Below are positions 1 to 8,793 of a stretch of DNA of 64,000 bases, one piece after another; positions within the stretch are counted from its first letter, which is position 1, and every line of letters begins with the position of its first letter. The translations under genes were made by a program, and so were the position numbers. This DNA comes from Oscillospiraceae bacterium. Its GTDB lineage: Bacteria > Bacillota > Clostridia > Oscillospirales > Acutalibacteraceae. A model generated the notes under the pieces. It saw only the letters and a list, made by a program, of their open reading frames with translations. It did not search any database and was not told the origin of the DNA. Where the stretch lies: the NCBI GenBank assembly GCA_015066245.1, contig SVOS01000005.1, positions 1 to 64,000 on the forward strand, in the 5' to 3' direction.

Positions 1-25
1 TTGTAATGCGTTGTCAAACTTCAAT

Positions 26-71
26 ACCCCTGCTGCAGGGGTTAAGCCTGTAAAAACCCCTTATAGGGGTT
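26..71. repeat. Two short GC hairpins at window start
   Basis: Two compact inverted repeats lie one after the other. ACCCCTGC/GCAGGGGT occupies 26-42, and AACCCCT/AGGGGTT occupies 55-71. Neither is followed by a clean T-tract on the plus strand. They precede the stronger hairpin at 76-100. They may belong to the 3' end of a gene left of the window. Confidence 0.45.
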
Positions 72-75
72 GTTC

Positions 76-107
76 AAACCACCCGTTCAACGGGTGGTTT
101 TGATTTT
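76..107 (+). terminator. Intrinsic terminator of an upstream plus-strand gene
   Basis: A 12-bp perfect stem AAACCACCCGTT/AACGGGTGGTTT (76-87 and 89-100) has a very short loop and is followed by TGATTTTT on the plus strand. It lies just beyond the end of the leftward efflux gene, so it may also help end that transcript. Confidence 0.75.
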
Positions 108-120
108 TGGTTTGGTCTTT

Positions 121-1020
121 TTAGTGGTGATGGTGGTGATGATGGCCGTGAGAAACGGCGTTTGAAAATTCTATATGACAGTGGTGGCTTTCGCAGATTT
201 CGTCCTCCTGCTCCAGCTCTAAAGTTGCATGAAAAATGCCGTGTTCCTTAAGCTCCTCACGGACTTTGTCTTTGATTTCTTTGCCGTTTTCGTTTGTTAC
301 AATGTGCATTGTGGCAAAAGCTATATTTCCGTCAAGGCTTCTTACGTGGATGTGATGAACACCATTGATGCCATTTATATTTTCTATATGTTTCGCAATC
401 TCGGATATATCAATGTTTTCGGGAGTTTTCTCAAGGAAAATCTCTGTGATTTCCTTCAGATTTTTAAGGGAATTTATAAGAATAAATATGGCAACACAAA
501 TACTCATTATGGGGTCAATAAGAGTAAAACCTGTGAATCGGATAACAACTGAGCCTACAAGTACAACTGCCCAGCCCAAAACGTCCTCCAGCATATGGAG
601 GTTTACGGCTTTCTGATTAAGGGAATCACCTTTGTGAGTGAAAAGTGCTGCCAAAAAATTCACCAACACACCGATAATTGCAAAAATTATCATACCGTTT
701 GCATTGATTTCTGAGGGGTTAATAATCTTGTGGATACTGTTTGTAATTACGAGGATAGAGCCTGTTAAAAGAATTACGGTGGTGATTAATCCGCCCAGCA
801 CAGAGTATCGTCTGTAGCCATAGGTGTACTTTATGTCGGGATGTTTGCTGCTTTTTTTCTCCAGAAAATAGGCGATACCGATGCTCAACGCATCACCTGT
901 GTCGTGCAGTGCATCAGACATAATTGCCACGCTGCCCGTAAAAACTGAGCCGAAAAACTCAAATATGGAAAATCCAAAGTTAAGTATAAATGCCAGTAAA
1001 ATATTTTTCTCGGTTTTCAT
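121..1020 (-). CDS. Cation diffusion facilitator family metal efflux transporter
   Basis: Predicted CDF (CzcD/ZitB-like) inner-membrane antiporter that exports Zn2+ or a similar divalent metal in exchange for protons. The 299 residues match the family length. Several hydrophobic helices fill about residues 8-190. The metal-site motifs are visible: an HxxxD pair in the SDALHDTGD segment (helix 2) and HMLEDVLGW (helix 5). A soluble C-terminal domain follows, and the protein ends in a run of histidines (SHGHHHHHHH), a common metal-binding tail. A good ribosome-binding site (AGGAGGAC) precedes the ATG. The gene is divergent from a TetR-type regulator whose ligand domain is also His-rich, which suggests metal-responsive control. 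The exact metal cannot be read from the sequence. Confidence 0.92.
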   Translation of the reverse strand: MKTEKNILLAFILNFGFSIFEFFGSVFTGSVAIMSDALHDTGDALSIGIAYFLEKKSSKHPDIKYTYGYRRYSVLGGLITTVILLTGSILVITNSIHKIINPSEINANGMIIFAIIGVLVNFLAALFTHKGDSLNQKAVNLHMLEDVLGWAVVLVGSVVIRFTGFTLIDPIMSICVAIFILINSLKNLKEITEIFLEKTPENIDISEIAKHIENINGINGVHHIHVRSLDGNIAFATMHIVTNENGKEIKDKVREELKEHGIFHATLELEQEDEICESHHCHIEFSNAVSHGHHHHHHH

Positions 1021-1032
1021 AAAGTCCTCCTG

Positions 1033-1087
1033 TTGACTTGGAAGTTTTGTAGTGATACAATAAATTCATTACTGAACACATTGTTCA
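1033..1087 (+). promoter_or_regulatory. TetR-gene promoter with overlapping palindromic operator
   Basis: A sigma-A type promoter TTGACT (1033-1038), 17-bp spacer, TACAAT (1056-1061) points at the TetR gene. Immediately downstream is the inverted repeat TGAACA-CAT-TGTTCA (1073-1087), which would sit at about +6 to +20 of that transcript. It also lies upstream of the divergent CDF gene. TetR-family repressors usually bind such short palindromes between divergent genes, so this is the inferred operator. Confidence 0.65.
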
Positions 1088-1170
1088 ATTGTTATTTTAT
1101 GAAAGTATCAGAAAAAATCAACAGTCAGAATTTTTTAATAGTACGATACCGAACAAAGGAGAGAAAATGT

Positions 1171-1719
1171 ATGGATAGAAGGCAGAGAAAATCCAGAGAG
1201 GCTATATTCAGGGCCTTTGAGGAGCTTCTTAAAAAAAGGGACTTCGCTCACATTACCGTTGGCGAGATTATAGAAAAAGCAGACGTAGGCAGAGCTACCT
1301 TTTACGCACATTTTGAGACAAAGGAGTTTTTGCTCAAAGAGCTTTGCGAGGAGCTTTTTTGTCATATTTTTGATGCAGAGGGAGAGGACCATCACCACAA
1401 GCATATTTTTGAATGTGATGAACATGGTTCGGCATTTTTCCATCTTTTTTCTCATATAAAGAAAAATGACAACAATCTTTTGTCATTGTTATCCTCAAGC
1501 AATAATGAGATTTTTCTGGGATATTTTAAGGAGAATCTATTGCATCTTTCAAAAAGTCAGCTTGATTTGCTTAAGGGCAGAGAAGTCGAAAAGCTTCCCG
1601 AGGATTTTAAGGTAAATCATATTGCTTCGGTGTTTGTTGAGGTTTTAAAATGGTGGATAAATACAGGTCTTAAGGAGTCGGAAGAGACTATTACAGAGTA
1701 TTTTTATATGGCATTATAA
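1171..1719 (+). CDS. TetR/AcrR family transcriptional regulator with His-rich segment
   Basis: A 182-residue one-component repressor. The N-terminal helix-turn-helix is typical of TetR (ITVGEIIEKADVGRATFYAHF, about residues 27-47). The C-terminal half is a helical ligand domain like those of Clostridia TetR proteins. A notable stretch EDHHHKH...CDEH (about residues 73-86) is rich in His, Cys and acidic residues and could bind metal; this is inference. The reading frame is open back to 1033, but the ATG at 1171 is chosen because AAAGGAG lies 8 bases before it and the preceding codons do not resemble the family. It is divergent from a His-tailed CDF exporter, and a palindrome lies between the two genes, so it probably represses both. 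Confidence 0.85.
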   Translation: MDRRQRKSREAIFRAFEELLKKRDFAHITVGEIIEKADVGRATFYAHFETKEFLLKELCEELFCHIFDAEGEDHHHKHIFECDEHGSAFFHLFSHIKKNDNNLLSLLSSSNNEIFLGYFKENLLHLSKSQLDLLKGREVEKLPEDFKVNHIASVFVEVLKWWINTGLKESEETITEYFYMAL

Positions 1720-1720
1720 G

Positions 1721-1760
1721 AAAAGGTGAGAGCCGACAGCAATCGGTCCTCACCTTTTCT
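1721..1760. terminator. Bidirectional terminator between TetR gene and cysteine desulfidase
   Basis: A 10-bp outer stem AAAAGGTGAG/CTCACCTTTT (1721-1730 and 1749-1758) encloses an inner CCGA/TCGG stem. It lies exactly between two convergent genes and has A-rich and T-rich flanks, so it can serve both. Confidence 0.8.
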
Positions 1761-3037
1761 TATGTATCCATCATCATGCTGAGAATTTCAGCGTCGGTAG
1801 TTTTCATGCCTGTTTTGCCAAGTCTGCCGATGTTTTTGACGTTTGCCTCAAAGCCTTTTGCCACAATGCCGTCACCGCTTACAAACTGCTTACCTTGTCG
1901 GTACATGTCAAAGCCTAAAATTCCTGCATCAACCGAGGCGGCAATTTTTGCGGCACAGCTTGCTTTAGCTCCGTCGCAAATAATACCCGATACAATGCCC
2001 AGAGCGTTTACAACTGTGTGCATTACTGTTTTGTAGTCCTCGGTGTAAAGGTAGGCGATACCGCCACCTGCGGCAGCTCCGGCACTTACAGCGCCGCAAT
2101 AAGCCGACAGTCTGCCTATGCCCGACTTTATGTGTATTGCAATAAGATTTGAAAGTGCCAAGGCACGATAAAGCTTGTCGTCATCTGACTTAAGCTCCTT
2201 TGCATATTCAAGAACCGGCAGTGAGCAGGTCATACCCTGATTACCTGAGCCCGAATTAATTATTACAGGCAGCTCACATCCGTTCATCCTTGCATCAGAG
2301 CCTGCTGCTGCCATAGCTTTTGCACGGTCTCTGACATTGTCGCCGTAGGCACTGAGAATTACCTTGCCGATTGATGCACCGTAATCATTTTTGAGACCTT
2401 CTTCGGCAATGGCTTTGTTATATTCAATCTGCCTTTTAAGAATAGGCTTGATATCTTCAATATCAACTTCGGTTATATATTTCCATATTGCCTCTCCCGA
2501 AAGTACGCTTCGGTCAGTAAAACCCTCGTCACTTTCGCAACGGATTTTTGTTTCAAAAAGTTTTTCACCGTCTTTTTCTATGAGGGTGATATTGGTGTGA
2601 GCATTGGTAATACGGATTTTTGCATAATTTCCGCCTTTGTGAGCACTGAGGATAATGTCAAAGTTAAATCCGCTTTTCAGATGCTTTACTTCAATTTCGG
2701 TTTTTTCCAAAAATTCGCTGATTTTTGGGATTTCGTTTTCTTTTATGTCAGAGAGTACCTCCAGCTTTTTGTCGGCGTTACCTAAGGCAATACCTGCACA
2801 AACCGCCGCAGGAATGCCTTTGAGGTTGCCTGTGTTGGGCACAACAACGCTTTTTACGTTTTTGATGATACTTCCGCTGGCCTCGATAATAACCTTATCG
2901 GGAAGTGTGCCGAGTATCTCTCTGGCTTTGGCTCCTGCAAAAGCCAGTGCAATAGGCTCGGTGCACCCCATAGCAGGCACAAGCTCTTCTCTGAGAATCT
3001 GAGTAAAAATATTAAGGTCAAAACAAGCGTTATCCAT
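1760..3037 (-). CDS. L-cysteine desulfidase / UPF0597 (CyuA-like) family protein
   Basis: Member of the serine dehydratase-alpha-like UPF0597/COG3681 family. Characterised members are [4Fe-4S] enzymes that split L-cysteine to pyruvate, ammonia and sulfide. The 425-residue length fits. The family's conserved cysteines are present: Cys25 in MGCTEP and later cysteines in YCGAVSAGA and GIICDGAKASC. The glycine-rich GSGNQG motif is also seen. The long frame begins at a GTG (3055), but the ATG at 3037 is preferred because GAGAGGA precedes it by 9 bases. It is a single gene with its own terminator, and no cysteine transporter is adjacent. Substrate assignment is by family only. Confidence 0.82.
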   Translation of the reverse strand: MDNACFDLNIFTQILREELVPAMGCTEPIALAFAGAKAREILGTLPDKVIIEASGSIIKNVKSVVVPNTGNLKGIPAAVCAGIALGNADKKLEVLSDIKENEIPKISEFLEKTEIEVKHLKSGFNFDIILSAHKGGNYAKIRITNAHTNITLIEKDGEKLFETKIRCESDEGFTDRSVLSGEAIWKYITEVDIEDIKPILKRQIEYNKAIAEEGLKNDYGASIGKVILSAYGDNVRDRAKAMAAAGSDARMNGCELPVIINSGSGNQGMTCSLPVLEYAKELKSDDDKLYRALALSNLIAIHIKSGIGRLSAYCGAVSAGAAAGGGIAYLYTEDYKTVMHTVVNALGIVSGIICDGAKASCAAKIAASVDAGILGFDMYRQGKQFVSGDGIVAKGFEANVKNIGRLGKTGMKTTDAEILSMMMDT

Positions 3038-3098
3038 AATCCCACGTCCTCTCACAAGACTATATTATTACATTTTTCCGTGTATTTCAAGGTAAAGT

Positions 3099-3127
3099 TT
3101 GATTTAATAAGTTTGTCGTGATATACT
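3099..3127 (+). promoter_or_regulatory. Sigma-A promoter of the 5'-nucleotidase gene
   Basis: TTGATT (3099-3104), 17-bp spacer, TATACT (3122-3127), about 40 bases before the ATG. The AAAGGAG ribosome site is at 3155-3161. Confidence 0.6.
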
Positions 3128-3168
3128 GAAAATAAAGTATCAGAAAATCCGTTTAAAGGAGCATTTTT

Positions 3169-5103
3169 ATGAATGTTTTTCTCAAGAAAACTCTGGCAGT
3201 GATTTTTGCAGTTTTAATAGCAATTTCTGCTTGCGTGCTGGTGTCTGCTGAAAGCAATAAAGAAGTAACGGTTTTGTTTACTCATGACCTGCACTCTCAT
3301 TTTCTGCCCTCAAAAGATGAGGACGGCGGCGAGTTTGGCGGTTATGCACGTCTTATGACTGCTATCAATGAGCAAAAGAAAAAATACCCCGATGCAATTC
3401 TGGTGGACGGTGGAGATTTTTCTATGGGCTCGCTTTTCCAGACCTGCTTCTCTACCGATGCTCTGGAGCTGAGGATGATGGGACTTATGGGTTATGATGT
3501 GACGGTTTTCGGCAACCACGAATTTGACTATCTGCCCGAAGGACTTGCATCTATGCTTAACTCAGCAGTAGAAAGCAAGGACCCCCTTCCTCAGATTGTA
3601 AACGCAAACTATCTGCCACCCAAAGAAGGTGAAGACGGATATAATGCGGAGATTACAAAAGCTTTTGAAAACTACGGAGTTAAGAGATATATACTTGTAG
3701 AACGTGGCGGAGTGTGCTTTGCGATTTTCGGCCTTTTCGGCACCGATTCTGACGATTGTGCTCCTAATTCGGGAATGAAGTTTGAAAGCCCTGCTGAAAT
3801 TTCCAAAGAAGTCATTGCTGAGGCAACTGCCGAGAGCAAAGAAAAATACGGCAAGGAGCCTGTGGTGATCTGCCTTTCTCACTCGGGCACAAAGGATGGT
3901 CAAGGCGAGGACTATGACCTTGCTCAGAATGTGGACGGCATCGACCTGATTGTATCAGGTCACACCCACACATCCCTTGAGGAGCCTATTGAAGTAAATG
4001 ACACACATATAGTATCTGCCGCCGAATACGGCAAATATCTCGGAGTTGTCAATATGAGCTTTGACGGAAGTTCTGCGGACGTTGTGGACTATGAGCTTAT
4101 AAAAATCGACGAAAATGTGGCAGAGGATAAACAGATTGCGTCAAAGGTAGCCGAATACAAGGCTTATGTTGACGAAAATTACCTTGCACAGTATGGTGCG
4201 TCTTTTGACGAGGTGCTTCTGGATAACCCCTATAAATTCGACTCTGTCGATGAGGTTTATGCAACCCAGCACGATTCAACCTTAGGCAACCTTTTTGCAG
4301 ATGCTTACAAATGGGCGGCTGAAAAAGCCACAGGCGAGACTATAGATGTTGCACTTACTGCAACAGGTGTTATAAGAGAAACCATACCTCTGGGCAATGT
4401 GACAGTCAGTGATGTTTTTAACGCGGCTTCTCTGGGAGTAGGTACAGAGGGTGAGCTTGTCAGAGTATACCTCACAGGCAAAGACCTCAGAACCGCTCTT
4501 GAGGTAGATGCCTCAGTTCAGCCTTTGATGAAGGCGGCACAGTTGTTTTTCTCGGGAGCGGACTACAGCTTCAACACCTACCGAATGATTTTCAACAAGG
4601 TTGACAGTGCATATATTCTGCGTGCTGACGGTACTAAAGAAGCCATAGACGACAACAAGGTTTATTCTGTTGTTACGGGTATGTATGTAGGCCAGATGTT
4701 AGGCTCTGTCAAGGAAAAATCCTTCGGGCTTCTTACAATCACACCTATGGACAAGGACGGCAACGCCCTTGAGGCAGATGAGCTTGTAAATCATGTAATT
4801 AAAGACAAAAACGGCAGACCGCTAAAGGAGTGGAATGCCATCAGCGAGTACCTCAAGACCATGAACGGAGAAATGGACAAAAAGTACAGTGAGCCTGACG
4901 GCAGAAAAACTGTGTACTCAAGCCTTGCTCCCTGGGATATGCTGAGAAATCCTAACCTTTTCACATTTATCGCCTTGGCGGTTATTCTTGTGATAATTCT
5001 TATTATTGTTCTTGTAGTGCGTGCAATTGTGCGAAAAATCAAGAGAAAAAAGGGTTTACTCCCTCCAAAGAAAAGTAAAAAAGCTAAAAAGAATCAGGAT
5101 TGA
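3169..5103 (+). CDS. Membrane-anchored 5'-nucleotidase / bifunctional metallophosphatase
   Basis: Extracytoplasmic 5'-nucleotidase/UshA-type enzyme, predicted to remove phosphate from nucleotides or related phosphoesters for salvage. Residues 1-28 form a signal peptide ending near VSAES. The calcineurin-like metal-site motifs follow in order: THDLHSH (about 38-44), GGDFSMGS, FGNHEFDY, a SHSG segment, and GHTHT. A C-terminal 5'-nucleotidase domain lies at about 370-560. The last 50 residues carry one strong hydrophobic helix followed by a lysine-rich cytoplasmic tail, so the enzyme is held in the membrane rather than by a sortase signal. The 644-residue length fits the family plus this anchor. 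A MATE pump follows 3 bases downstream and is probably co-transcribed. Confidence 0.9.
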   Translation: MNVFLKKTLAVIFAVLIAISACVLVSAESNKEVTVLFTHDLHSHFLPSKDEDGGEFGGYARLMTAINEQKKKYPDAILVDGGDFSMGSLFQTCFSTDALELRMMGLMGYDVTVFGNHEFDYLPEGLASMLNSAVESKDPLPQIVNANYLPPKEGEDGYNAEITKAFENYGVKRYILVERGGVCFAIFGLFGTDSDDCAPNSGMKFESPAEISKEVIAEATAESKEKYGKEPVVICLSHSGTKDGQGEDYDLAQNVDGIDLIVSGHTHTSLEEPIEVNDTHIVSAAEYGKYLGVVNMSFDGSSADVVDYELIKIDENVAEDKQIASKVAEYKAYVDENYLAQYGASFDEVLLDNPYKFDSVDEVYATQHDSTLGNLFADAYKWAAEKATGETIDVALTATGVIRETIPLGNVTVSDVFNAASLGVGTEGELVRVYLTGKDLRTALEVDASVQPLMKAAQLFFSGADYSFNTYRMIFNKVDSAYILRADGTKEAIDDNKVYSVVTGMYVGQMLGSVKEKSFGLLTITPMDKDGNALEADELVNHVIKDKNGRPLKEWNAISEYLKTMNGEMDKKYSEPDGRKTVYSSLAPWDMLRNPNLFTFIALAVILVIILIIVLVVRAIVRKIKRKKGLLPPKKSKKAKKNQD

Positions 5104-5106
5104 TTT

Positions 5107-6513
5107 ATGACAAAAACTAAGAAAAACGGATTTTCAAAAGCCTTGTTTCTGTCCATTGTAGCTCTTGCGTGGCCCACTATGCTTCAGGAGCTTTTGCAGA
5201 CGGCAGTGCAGTATATAGATACAGCTATGGTAGGTACACTGGGCACTGCTGCCACGGCAGCGGTTGGGGCTACAACAACCATTAACTGGCTTGTAAATTC
5301 TACAATTTCAGCAATAGGCATAGGTTTTCTTGCTTTTATTTCTCAGGCATTCGGAGCAGGAAACAGAAATCTTGCCAAAAAAGCAAGCTCTCAGGCAGTG
5401 TTGCTGACAATTATCAGCGGACTTGTGTTTACTGCTTTGTGTCTGGGACTCAGCTCCTTTGTGCCGAAGTGGATGCAGGTAGAAAGCGGAATCCGGGATA
5501 TGGCGGCGATGTACTTTTTTGTACTTTATTCCCCTATGCTTTTCCGTGCAGCCATAATTATTTTTGGCACCGTCTTAAGGTCGGTGGGCGACACAAAAAC
5601 CCCTATGATTGTGGGGCTGATTGTTAATATTATTAATGTAATTCTCAATTTCCTGCTTATATATCCCACAAGGATAGTGGAAATTTTCGGGCTTAGGCTG
5701 ACTGTTTTCGGAGCGGACTGGGGAGTTTTGGGAGCAGGTGCGGCAAGTGCCATAGCTTTTGTAATAGGCGGTGTGATAATTACCGTTGTATTCTGGTGCC
5801 ATCCTGAGGTAAGCCCAAAAGGTCAGAGCTTTAAGTTTAATAAGGATATTTTAAAGCCTTGTTTTAAAGTAGCTTTGCCCAATGCACTTCAGCGCTTCGG
5901 CACCTGTATGGGATATGTAGCCTTTGCGGCTATGGTCAACTCTTTGGGCGAGGTTTCTACTGCGGCACATACAATAGCCAACACAGTTGAGTCAGCTTTC
6001 TATATTCCGGGCTATGGTATGCAGGCAGCCGCCGCAACCTTGGCAGGCAATGCCCTGGGAGCAAAAGACGGGGACAAAATCAGAGCTCTCTGCAAAATGC
6101 TCATAATTATAGAAGTGGTGCTGATGATAATTTCCGGCGGACTTCTCTTTATATTTGCACCGAATATGATGACGATTTTCTCCAAAGACAGCTCGGTTAT
6201 CCTTTTAGGTACAATTGTGCTGAGGATGGTGGCACTGTCAGAGCCTTTTTACGGTGTTTCTATAATAGTTGAGGGTATGATGCAGGGAATGGGAAAAACC
6301 CTGATGCCCTTTGTCGCCAATATCCTCGGTATGTGGGGCATAAGAATCGTTGGTACGTTTATATGTACTCAGATTTTCGGATTGGGACTTGTTTCTGCAT
6401 GGGGATGTATGATTCTTCATAATCTGCTTTTATTTGTGACGTTTGCGGTTTATCTTATATCCGGACGATACAATCCTTTAGGGAAAAATCAATCAAAATT
6501 ACATAAAAACTGA
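5107..6513 (+). CDS. MATE family efflux transporter
   Basis: Multidrug and toxin extrusion antiporter. The 468 residues hold about twelve hydrophobic helices in the usual two six-helix halves. Family-typical segments include LAWPTMLQELLQT in helix 1 and FISQAFGAGN after helix 3. The gene starts 3 bases after the 5'-nucleotidase stop codon, with AGGA just ahead of the ATG, so the two are likely one transcript. The drug or metabolite moved is not predictable. A second, distinct MATE gene lies at 25534. Confidence 0.9.
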   Translation: MTKTKKNGFSKALFLSIVALAWPTMLQELLQTAVQYIDTAMVGTLGTAATAAVGATTTINWLVNSTISAIGIGFLAFISQAFGAGNRNLAKKASSQAVLLTIISGLVFTALCLGLSSFVPKWMQVESGIRDMAAMYFFVLYSPMLFRAAIIIFGTVLRSVGDTKTPMIVGLIVNIINVILNFLLIYPTRIVEIFGLRLTVFGADWGVLGAGAASAIAFVIGGVIITVVFWCHPEVSPKGQSFKFNKDILKPCFKVALPNALQRFGTCMGYVAFAAMVNSLGEVSTAAHTIANTVESAFYIPGYGMQAAAATLAGNALGAKDGDKIRALCKMLIIIEVVLMIISGGLLFIFAPNMMTIFSKDSSVILLGTIVLRMVALSEPFYGVSIIVEGMMQGMGKTLMPFVANILGMWGIRIVGTFICTQIFGLGLVSAWGCMILHNLLLFVTFAVYLISGRYNPLGKNQSKLHKN

Positions 6514-6583
6514 TTGACTTATTTATTAGGCTGAGTTATTATGATATTGTACACAAAATATTATTAACTTAGGAGGAATTTTT

Positions 6584-8713
6584 GTGAAACGTATATTATG
6601 TGTTCTTTTGTCGATTTTACTTATCGCATCTGCTTTTGCAATTGTTGTAAATGCAGTAGGCGAAAGCGATGTAACCGATATTTCAACACTTCCTGCAAAG
6701 GCAGATGGTACAAACAGATACTTTTTCTATTTGCCGTCTTATTGGGCTGAGGCAAATCCCAATGACGATGATGCATACATTTATTGGTGGCTCGGTACCG
6801 ATTATTGCAATTCTTTGCCCGGATACAAAGCTAATTCAACCGGTACAGAGGGAATTTATTACTATGATGTTCCCGAAGATGTAGGTAATGTTGTCTGGAG
6901 TAACGGTTTGGTTGAATCTACTAATGATGAAGTTGCTTACAGAACATTTAATTTCGGCACAGAGTATTATGAGCCCGGTGAAAGTCCCTTTTACCCTGAG
7001 GGTACAATCAACTTTGACGGTATGATTTATGTTGTTGACCCAAACAGACCCGTGGGAAGTAGTCCTGTAGAAGCTTTCTATGGTGAGTGGTTCTACTATT
7101 ACGGCAACGGTGAGTATGGCTTGACTCCCAACAAAGCAGACGCCCCCGGTGTTTTAAAGGATGATACGGTTGATCTTGATGCAATTGCAAGAGGAGAGTA
7201 TCCCACAGAGCCAGGTCCCGAGCCTGTTGACACAAACAGATACTATTTCTATATGCCCAAGGAGTGGGAAGACGAGTATTCCGGCAGCGAAGGATTGTAT
7301 ATTTATTGGTGGGGCGCAGTATCTGAGTGCGGCAACTTCCCCGGATTCAAGTGTACGCCTGCTGACGTTGAGGGCGTTTACTATTATGATACTCCTGTTG
7401 ATGTAACTGCGGTTGTATGGAGCAACGGAGCACAGGCATCTTCAGGCGATGAAGTGGCACACAGAACCGAAGCAATCCCAACAGAGTATTATGATCCCGG
7501 TGAAAGCCCCTTCTATCCCGACGGCACAGAAAGCTTTGACTCAATGATTTATGTTATTGATACAAATACACGTCACGAAGGCAGTGTTGCTGATTCTTTC
7601 ACAGGTGAGTGGTTCTACTATTACGGCAACGGTGAGTATGGCGTAACTCCCGACAAAGCAGATGCCCCCGGTGTTTTAGATGACGAAACAGTTGACCTTA
7701 GTGCACTTTTAAGAGGCGAATATCCCACTGAGCCTACAGAGCCCACAGAGCCTGAGGAGCAGCCTATATTCCCCTCAGAGCCCAAGCCGGACGGCACAAA
7801 CAGATATTACTTCTATCTGCCCGACCAGTGGATTAACGAATATGCATACACCGCAGGCATCTATTGGTGGGAAGGTTCCATCAGCGGCGAATACTGGCCC
7901 GGTAATATGGCAAACAGCGCAGGTGTTGACGGTGTTTACTATTACGACGTAGCTACAGATACTCCCACAATTATCTGGAACAACTATCTGGACGGCACAA
8001 CAGACACAACTTCTGATATTTATAAGAAAGCATTACAGACAATTGATATTCCTGTTTCCGGCGGCAATTATGACGGAATGATTTTCGTTGTTGACCTTAG
8101 TCAGGAAAATATCAACTCCTATAACGGCAAGGTTACATACGGTGGCGAGTGGTTCTACTACTACGGTTCAGGTCAGTATGGCAATGCTCCCACAAAGGCA
8201 GAGGCTGACGAAATCTTTACAGACAAGAGCTTTGGTGAGTGGGCAACTCCCGACGAAGCCCCTACAGACCCCACAGAGCCTGAGATTCCCACAGAACCCA
8301 TTGTAACAGAGCCCTCTGAAATCCCCACAGAGCCCGTTGTGACAGAGCCCTCTGAAACTCCCACAGAAATCCCCTCAGAGCCTGCTACAAGTGAGCCTGC
8401 AGAGGATCCTTCTGAGCCTTCCTCAACTGCTCCTTCAACAGATGATGAAGACCCCACAACAGTTCCTGTTAACAAGGTAAGTTATCTTGCAGGTGATGTT
8501 GACGGCAACGGCAAGGTAAACGTTAAGGATGTTACAACAATCCAGAAGTTTGTTGCAATGATTATTGAGCTGGATGCAGAAAATGCTGAGCTTGCAGCAG
8601 ATGTAAATCTTGACACAAAGATTAACATCAAGGACGCAACCATGATTCAGAAATATCTTGCAAAAATCGAGATTGAATTTGTAATCGGTGAGATTATCGA
8701 AAAAGTAGTTTAA
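6584..8713 (+). CDS. Secreted dockerin protein with three tandem starch-binding-like modules
   Basis: Extracellular, probably scaffold-attached protein of 709 residues with no recognisable catalytic domain. Residues 1-25 are a signal peptide. Three homologous modules of about 160-190 residues begin near residues 42, 216 and 404, each with NRYxFYxP, YWW, a P-G pair, YYYD, WxN and EWFYYYG. This pattern of aromatic residues resembles CBM25/26 starch-binding modules; that link is by resemblance only. Modules 1 and 2 share nearly 40 identical bases around 7084-7122 and 7604-7642, so the duplication looks recent. A Thr-Glu-Pro rich linker (about 565-625) leads to a type I dockerin (about 634-700) with two Ca-binding loops, DVDGNGKVN and DVNLDTKIN. 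Start codon is GTG with AGGAGG 7 bases ahead. A likely role is anchoring starch or cells to an amylosome-type complex. Confidence 0.85.
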   Translation: MKRILCVLLSILLIASAFAIVVNAVGESDVTDISTLPAKADGTNRYFFYLPSYWAEANPNDDDAYIYWWLGTDYCNSLPGYKANSTGTEGIYYYDVPEDVGNVVWSNGLVESTNDEVAYRTFNFGTEYYEPGESPFYPEGTINFDGMIYVVDPNRPVGSSPVEAFYGEWFYYYGNGEYGLTPNKADAPGVLKDDTVDLDAIARGEYPTEPGPEPVDTNRYYFYMPKEWEDEYSGSEGLYIYWWGAVSECGNFPGFKCTPADVEGVYYYDTPVDVTAVVWSNGAQASSGDEVAHRTEAIPTEYYDPGESPFYPDGTESFDSMIYVIDTNTRHEGSVADSFTGEWFYYYGNGEYGVTPDKADAPGVLDDETVDLSALLRGEYPTEPTEPTEPEEQPIFPSEPKPDGTNRYYFYLPDQWINEYAYTAGIYWWEGSISGEYWPGNMANSAGVDGVYYYDVATDTPTIIWNNYLDGTTDTTSDIYKKALQTIDIPVSGGNYDGMIFVVDLSQENINSYNGKVTYGGEWFYYYGSGQYGNAPTKAEADEIFTDKSFGEWATPDEAPTDPTEPEIPTEPIVTEPSEIPTEPVVTEPSETPTEIPSEPATSEPAEDPSEPSSTAPSTDDEDPTTVPVNKVSYLAGDVDGNGKVNVKDVTTIQKFVAMIIELDAENAELAADVNLDTKINIKDATMIQKYLAKIEIEFVIGEIIEKVV

Positions 8714-8719
8714 AAATAT

Positions 8720-8751
8720 GCGGCACACTTTTATGGTGTGCCGCAGTTTTT
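8720..8751 (+). terminator. Terminator of the triple-module dockerin gene
   Basis: Nine-base-pair stem GCGGCACAC/GTGTGCCGC (8720-8728 and 8736-8744), then A and GTTTTT. Confidence 0.85.
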
Positions 8752-8761
8752 ATGAAAAGAA

Positions 8762-8788
8762 AACGGAGGCGTTTTATACACCTCCGTT
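8762..8788 (-). terminator. Terminator of the AI-2E permease gene
   Basis: Stem AACGGAGG/CCTCCGTT (8762-8769 and 8781-8788) lies just beyond the minus-strand stop codon and is followed on the minus strand by TTCTTTT. The plus-strand side is also T-rich, so it may work in both directions. Confidence 0.75.
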
Positions 8789-8793
8789 ATTTT

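Noticed and set aside
1033-1170. Long N-terminal extension of the TetR protein
   Set aside because: It would overlap the promoter and the operator palindrome, has no ribosome site, and the family N-terminus starts at MDRRQRKS.
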